Origin: Gorsachius magnificus
Taxonomy: Eukaryota; Chordata; Aves; Pelecaniformes; Ardeidae
Reading direction: 5' to 3'
Assembly: GCA_034008185.1 (NCBI GenBank)
Contig: CM067081.1
Span: forward strand, 8,245,821 to 8,309,820
DNA: 64,000 nucleotides
The notes below the pieces were generated by a model. It was not told where the DNA came from, made no database searches, and saw only the letters and a program-made list of their open reading frames with translations. A program made the translations under genes and the position numbers. Positions within the stretch are counted from its first letter, which is position 1. Each line of letters starts with the position of its first letter. Shown one piece after another: positions 61,801 to 64,000 of the stretch.

Positions 61801-62699
61801 AAAACCCTCAGCAATAAAGTTGATATAGCTGGAACCCTTTTTTTACCTGCTCCAAATCCATATGCCATTTTTTTATGTCATTGCTCATACCTAACAACAC
61901 ACATAAAACCAATGAGGAGATTCCAGACTGGCCCCATTTTAAACAAAAACAGTTGTAACCCTACCCTGATATCTTTATTTGGTGATATGGATCAAGTCAC
62001 CTTTTAGGAGTTTGAGGATAAGCTGTACAACAAGAGCAGGAAGAACAAAGCTAGACTGATCCAAAGCAAACCTGGCCTCAGACCTAATGCTGTGCAAATT
62101 GAGTTACGCGGCTCCTAAACTGAAGACCAATGAGGCCACTTTAGTTCCTTGGCATGTACGGTGGCAGCCCCTCTCAAGAGAAATAAGTAGCTCCAGAGAA
62201 GCCCCAGGGCCAAGCAATCTCTCTGTTCCCCAGTGTATCCTATAGTGCCCCTCTGGGAGGAGAAGGGAGGTTGGATGCTCAGCTCAAGCTTAACTCAGCA
62301 AAATGCATAGGCATATGTTCAGTTGTAAACATACATGTAAGAGGTTTGCAGTAACGCAACCAAAGAGTTTGCATCTAGTGCCAATAAGAACTGTGAAGTG
62401 AATGAGGCACCAAATCCAAAGCAAGCCTTGCTTCCCCCTAGGTGGCAGAGAAGGGGCAGGTTATAAGAGGTTTTTTTCAGTTTGGCAGGCCGTAAGTTTT
62501 TACTTCTTCCTGAAAAGAAATCCTGTAAATTAGTGTTTGTCCTCTAACAGTTATGGGGCACATGCTTGCTGTTGCAAAGCTTCCCCCAAGATCTGCTGGG
62601 CAATGTATAACTGGCGTCTAGTTTTAAACTGCTCCCTCAGATCTATTATAATCTCCCAAATATTTTCCTTTTTTTTTTAGTGGGAAAAAGTTCTGTTTA

Positions 62700-62810
62700 A
62701 GACCATAATGTAACAAACAGTCGCATCAGAAGCACTGAGGGGTGCTGACTTCTGGCTGGGACAGGCACGGAGAGGAACAAGTCATCAGAGATGAGGAGGG
62801 CTCACCAAAG
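62700..62810 (-). mobile_element. Possible short stub of proviral leader next to the LTR
   Basis: The first bases next to the LTR look like a degenerate primer binding site; further left nothing viral can be recognised. If real, the insertion is a truncated provirus rather than a clean solo LTR. Confidence 0.35.
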
Positions 62811-63312
62811 TGTCACCAAAATTGGGAATAAACCTCATTACACCAATGTACTGTTAAAAGGCAGGCATTCTTTATTCACGGCACCAGATGCATGGGGGAA
62901 CGCTCCTCCAAGCGTGCATACCACAGATTACATCAACCAAAACTTATATTATCCGACTACATAATTATGCATCAAATTTCCCGGAATAATCATACATATT
63001 CATCCTATTTCCAAGAACTAATTATCATATTTACATGGTCATTACGCATGCCTCCTTGAACTCCAAGGGGCTTCCGTGGGGTCTCTGGCAGTCATACAGG
63101 TGTGTCCTTTAGTTGACCCCTTCCTATAGACATGTACAGTATTACCTTGCTTATGTAACATATTTTCCTTCTTCAAGCTGCATGGTCCCTAACAATGATG
63201 TCGGGGATGTGCTTGATCACTCTTTCTTCTTAACTACTCCTAGACCTATTGTCGAGATTGACTGGGGCTGTACTGGGCACATAGCATCGTATAGTACTGG
63301 AACATAGCAACA
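62811..63312 (-). mobile_element. Avian endogenous retrovirus LTR
   Basis: Read on the minus strand, this has the layout of a retroviral LTR. Its U3 side starts near 63312 with TG, a poly(A) signal AATAAA lies at 62876-62871 just after a CATGCATCTGG-type stretch, and it ends in TGACA at 62811. The AATAAAGAATGCCTGC stretch is typical of bird LTRs I know. Immediately beyond the LTR end, CTTTGGTGAGCCC resembles the start of a tRNA-Trp-type primer binding site. No gag, pol or env coding region was recognised. The U3 boundary is approximate. Confidence 0.72.
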
Positions 63313-64000
63313 TGCCCATAGGTGTATCTCACTCCTATCTCTATATTGTTTCTATAAAAGAACAAACAAATCACTTTTGGTTAAAAAAGGAATAGCAGCA
63401 TGCAATCCCAGTGCAGGGGTCAGTGAAGGGCTGTCACTTGTACAGATGTGTCCTGTTTCTTTATTTTTCATGTCACCTGCATGTCCAGGGTTCTGTTTCC
63501 AAGCAGGCCTGGTATGGGTCTCCCACCAGCATCATGGATGAGATCCTACAAGGCACCGTTAGGCAGAGCAGCTATCTGCTTCCTACTCTTCCACAAGACC
63601 TGTATGGCAGAAGTCTCCTTTTAACTTTAGTGTGGCAAAGATTTCACCCAGGCAGCTCTGCAATGCTTCTCACATGTGGGCGGTAAAGCCATCTCCTGCT
63701 TCTATCAGCTTCTCATGAGCTCAGAATGACAAGTACAGTTCTCGACCTTTGGTTTGCGGATGAGAAGTGAAAAGTAGGTGACAATAAGCAGAATTGCCTG
63801 CCAAACCCTTGTACAACGATGTTTCCTTAAATAGGATTTCTCTTCAGAAATAAAAGATTCCTCAGAAAGCAGAAAGCTTCTGTCCAAAGATAGTCTTCAA
63901 TATCACCAAAGCTGTAAGGAAAAATGCCTTGAAGGCAGCAAATTCCAATATTTTTCAGTTTAGGAAGCAGAAGCAATTCCTGTTTTTACAGATCTTACTG

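Larger units (their letters stand above)
45531..64000. other. Intergenic flank downstream of DLG2, no second gene recognised
   Basis: Apart from the CR1 fragments, MIR remnant, palindromic repeat half and LTR listed separately, this 18.5 kb contains no run of spliced coding exons I can recognise on either strand. In mammals the next gene beyond the 3' end of DLG2 is CCDC90B; nothing resembling it was seen. All longer open frames are either inside CR1 or lack homology I know. Confidence 0.65.

Noticed and set aside
45531..64000. A neighbouring gene such as CCDC90B
   Set aside because: No plausible first-exon CpG island or conserved coding blocks were recognised, so no gene is claimed.
1..64000. 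CRISPR arrays, bacterial operons, rRNA or tRNA genes
   Set aside because: The window has spliced vertebrate exons and vertebrate retroelements. No regularly spaced identical repeats or tRNA/rRNA-like sequences were seen.

Overview
This window is vertebrate nuclear DNA, almost certainly from a bird. It is AT-rich, mostly non-coding, and carries many CR1 retrotransposon 3' ends, several with the typical avian ATTCTATG or ATTCTGTG tail. It also holds older archosaur/amniote palindromic repeats, MIR-like SINE remnants and one avian-type endogenous retroviral LTR. The species cannot be fixed from the sequence.

The only protein-coding gene I can support is the 3' part of DLG2 (PSD-93/Chapsyn-110), a membrane-associated guanylate kinase (MAGUK) scaffold, on the + strand. 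Nine exons run from 16846 to the stop codon at 40391-40393. The first three (16846-16945, 17836-17881, 21099-21140) encode alternative segments of the HOOK linker between the SH3 and guanylate kinase-like (GK) domains. The last six (29787-40393) encode the end of the linker and the whole GK domain. Splice phases are consistent across all junctions. The PDZ and SH3 exons must lie upstream, outside the window or unrecognised in 1-16845.

Layout: 1-16845 is upstream intron with CR1 copies, small tandem repeats and a long AT-rich stretch. 16846-21140 is the alternative-exon cluster. 21141-29786 is a large intron. 29787-33293 holds four GK-region exons, followed by a 5.9 kb intron with an old CR1 and a TTCC microsatellite, then the last two exons (39174-39265, 40287-40393). 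40394 to about 45530 is the probable 3' UTR and downstream region, with several poly(A) signals, a 176-nt palindromic repeat close to the stop codon, and a G20/A25 tract. About 45530-64000 looks intergenic, with CR1 copies and, near the right end, an LTR in minus orientation. No second gene was recognised there.

The most informative observation is a splicing logic that can be read directly. The first two alternative exons have lengths and phases such that using both gives an immediate stop. Using neither also gives an early stop if the unseen upstream exon ends in phase 0, as in known family transcripts. The third alternative exon (42 nt) is phase-neutral and encodes a segment best known from DLG1/SAP97. 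I did not find a novel biological system; most other items are repeats or candidate regulatory signals.
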